Below are positions 62,473 to 64,000 of a DNA stretch of 64,000 nt, piece by piece; the stretch's first letter is position 1, and every line of letters begins with the position of its first letter. Source of the stretch: Nonlabens dokdonensis DSW-6 (GTDB lineage Bacteria > Bacteroidota > Bacteroidia > Flavobacteriales > Flavobacteriaceae); contig NC_020156.1 in NCBI RefSeq assembly GCF_000332115.1, positions 496,001 through 560,000 of the forward strand, given 5' to 3'. The notes under the pieces were generated by a model, which was not told the DNA's origin, did no database searches, and worked only from the letters and a program-made list of their open reading frames with translations. Both the position numbers and the translations under genes were made by a program.

Positions 62473-63426
62473 CTAGTCAGATGAAGAGTTGTTTGCTTCT
62501 TGTCTCACCATTTCTAATTTATTATTGAACTCTAAGGTTCGTATCGGGAACGGAATGTTAATATTCTTACCGTCAAATGCTTTCTTCAACCCTATTACCG
62601 CATCGCTTAAAGCTTGATGTTTTTGTTTTGCTTTAGTGGCATCTGTCCAAAAACGAAGCATGAAATTGATACTGCTATCGCCAAATTCGTTATAGAAAAA
62701 CTCAACTTCTTCGTCACCCTTTTGCTCAAACATATTGTTTATGGTATCGATAGCTAGTTTTTTTACCATTTCTAAATCACTTTCATAACCTACACCACAA
62801 TTAAGTGTAACTCTTGTGCGAGGTGTTAGCGTCCAGTTTTTCATTGGATTATCAATGATTGTTTTATTAGGAATAACTACCAGATTATTATCTGCCTCTT
62901 TGAGTATAAATTTGTCTAATTGCACTTCCATTACTTGACCAGTGTAATCAGTAGTTTCAATCCAGTCACCTACTTTAACTTGTTTACGGAAAGAAAGCAC
63001 AATACCACTAATGACATTAGATAGCGATCCTTGTAAAGCAAGACCTATTACAAGTCCAGAGATACCAGCACCAGCTATAATCCCTTGCACTGCATCATTG
63101 AGCTGTAATACGCTCATCGCAATAAAAATACCACCGAGAACGACCAAAATAGCTACTGCTTTCCCAGCTAGACGTTTAACGCTCTCTTGAGTTTTATTTG
63201 CCATGAGTTTACGTACGCCTCGATCCACATATTTTGAAACAAAATAAGCTATAATAAGAACTATAATTGCAATACCTAAATTAGGTAGCATGGTAATAAA
63301 TGAATTATACCAAGAGGCCAGTTGATCCCATATTAAGGCTCCACTATCTTTAAGCTCCGTTCCTGATTGTTTTACTGTTTCAGCTGTATTTTTTACCGCT
63401 TCTTCGGTTTGTTGCATATTTATCAT
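62473..63426 (-). CDS. Small-conductance mechanosensitive channel (MscS family)
   Basis: The 317-residue protein has an N-terminal extra hydrophobic segment (about 40-65), the pore helix region (AVQGIIAGAGISGLVIGLAL, then GSLSNVISGIVLSF), and the MscS beta domain (VKVGDWIETTDYTGQVMEVQ, VVIPNKTIIDNPMKNWT). MscS channels open on membrane tension to release solutes. It is monocistronic. The start at 63426 (ATG-INMQQTEEA) could alternatively be the second Met at 63417. Confidence 0.92.
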   Translation of the reverse strand: MINMQQTEEAVKNTAETVKQSGTELKDSGALIWDQLASWYNSFITMLPNLGIAIIVLIIAYFVSKYVDRGVRKLMANKTQESVKRLAGKAVAILVVLGGIFIAMSVLQLNDAVQGIIAGAGISGLVIGLALQGSLSNVISGIVLSFRKQVKVGDWIETTDYTGQVMEVQLDKFILKEADNNLVVIPNKTIIDNPMKNWTLTPRTRVTLNCGVGYESDLEMVKKLAIDTINNMFEQKGDEEVEFFYNEFGDSSINFMLRFWTDATKAKQKHQALSDAVIGLKKAFDGKNINIPFPIRTLEFNNKLEMVRQEANNSSSD

Positions 63427-63779
63427 AGAAACAAATTTAACTTTTCAAATACGTTTTGTACTCATTATTAACAGCCTTTAACGATTATATGTAATATTTA
63501 AGATAATTTTATTTTTATTTCATCTAAAGTTAAACCCTTATTTCAATTACAATTATTAACTATTATTATCTCGCTTTCGCGAAAGCGGAATACTAAAGAG
63601 GCTTACTTTACATCCTCAAACTGCGATCTCATTCTGCTTATAATTTCTTCTAATAACTAAAACATACTTTATCTTTAGAAAATAGAAAGTACCTATTTGA
63701 TAGAGTATCACACTGACATCATTATTAAATAACGGCCTTTTATATCATTTCAAAACACTAATCCATTAGTAAGTAAACG
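63427..63779. other. AT-rich intergenic region with one palindrome copy
   Basis: This gap of 353 bp between divergent genes holds a palindrome copy (63572-63587). I see no gene in it. TATCTTTA at 63670-63677 is a weak -7 box match for the plus strand, but more than 100 bp from the next start. Confidence 0.5.
63572..63587. repeat. Palindrome copy (CGCTTTCGCGAAAGCG), intergenic
   Basis: A perfect copy between two divergent gene starts, preceded by TCT as are several other intergenic copies. Confidence 0.95.
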
Positions 63780-64000
63780 ATGAAAAAAATATTCTTGATA
63801 ATATTTCTAATGGTATCACTCATTTCTTGTAAACAAAATAGTGGTTCCATACTAGAGACTTTTGAAACCTTGAGCGCACCTGAAGAAGCTTATGAAATCG
63901 ACACCACTTCTAAAAATCAAGAACTGCTGCTTCTAGTGCAAGATAGCGCTATGGAAAACCCTGATAAGTTTGCGGGAGCTTTTAATCAATCTGTAGACTT
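63780..64000 (+). CDS. Lipoprotein, N-terminal part (runs off the right edge)
   Basis: The frame from ATG 63780 is open to the window end (73 codons). It begins with a lipoprotein signal, MKKIFLIIFLMVSLISC, with the acylated Cys at 17, then a Ser/Glu-rich linker and a helical region. The identity of the mature protein cannot be told from this part. Confidence 0.75.
   Translation, partial: MKKIFLIIFLMVSLISCKQNSGSILETFETLSAPEEAYEIDTTSKNQELLLLVQDSAMENPDKFAGAFNQSVD

Overview
This window is chromosomal DNA of a marine-type member of the Flavobacteriaceae (Bacteroidota). The evidence is low GC (about 35-37%), type IX secretion sorting domains on kelch proteins, Bacteroidota -7 promoter boxes (TAnnTTTG) lying very close to start codons, Rho with a long charged insertion, DUF4293, DUF3667, DUF1599 and DUF4907 families, and interspersed repeats typical of the group. 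The genus cannot be fixed from the sequence; Nonlabens or a close relative is a guess. No rRNA, tRNA, CRISPR array, prophage or complete insertion sequence was seen.

Layout. 1-8.4 kb: lipoprotein, alpha/beta hydrolase, small Rho-N protein, AI-2E-type permease, ClpP-like protease, a VOC protein, then a kelch/kelch/DUF4907 cassette flanked by a 161-bp direct repeat that left a truncated second copy of the VOC gene. 8.4-15 kb: amidohydrolase lipoprotein, outer-membrane barrel and a 1006-residue TPR protein. 15-25 kb: FtsE-like ATPase, several glycosyltransferases with a sugar ketoisomerase, Fic protein, E2 acyltransferase. 25-39 kb: housekeeping (RecR, FolP, CdaA, TruA, Rho), three tandem DUF3667 proteins and an ABC exporter. 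39-43 kb: M16 protease and fasciclin lipoprotein. 43-54.5 kb: a coherent acetate/short-chain-acid island with a zinc-ribbon HTH protein, a porin, a two-subunit Na+:solute symporter, a symporter-histidine kinase hybrid, a receiver-only response regulator and two acyl-CoA synthetases. 54.7-57 kb: TetR/SDR module with a visible operator. 57-59.5 kb: TrkA-less K+-type channel, bestrophin and an LCIB-like (carbonic-anhydrase-family) protein. 59.7-64 kb: small genes, an XRE membrane protein, MscS and a partial lipoprotein.

The strongest unexplained signals are as follows. (a) A 16-bp perfect palindrome, CGCTTTCGCGAAAGCG, occurs with its variants about 18 times in 64 kb, in both genes and intergenic DNA. 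In one case it is split by a 24-bp in-frame repeat (PELVEG element), and in another it forms the exact edge of a cassette duplication. (b) A bestrophin gene sits directly upstream of an LCIB-like gene, the same pairing that works in the algal CO2-concentrating mechanism. (c) A transporter-sensor kinase acetate switch has a regulator with no output domain, next to a transposase-derived DNA-binding protein.
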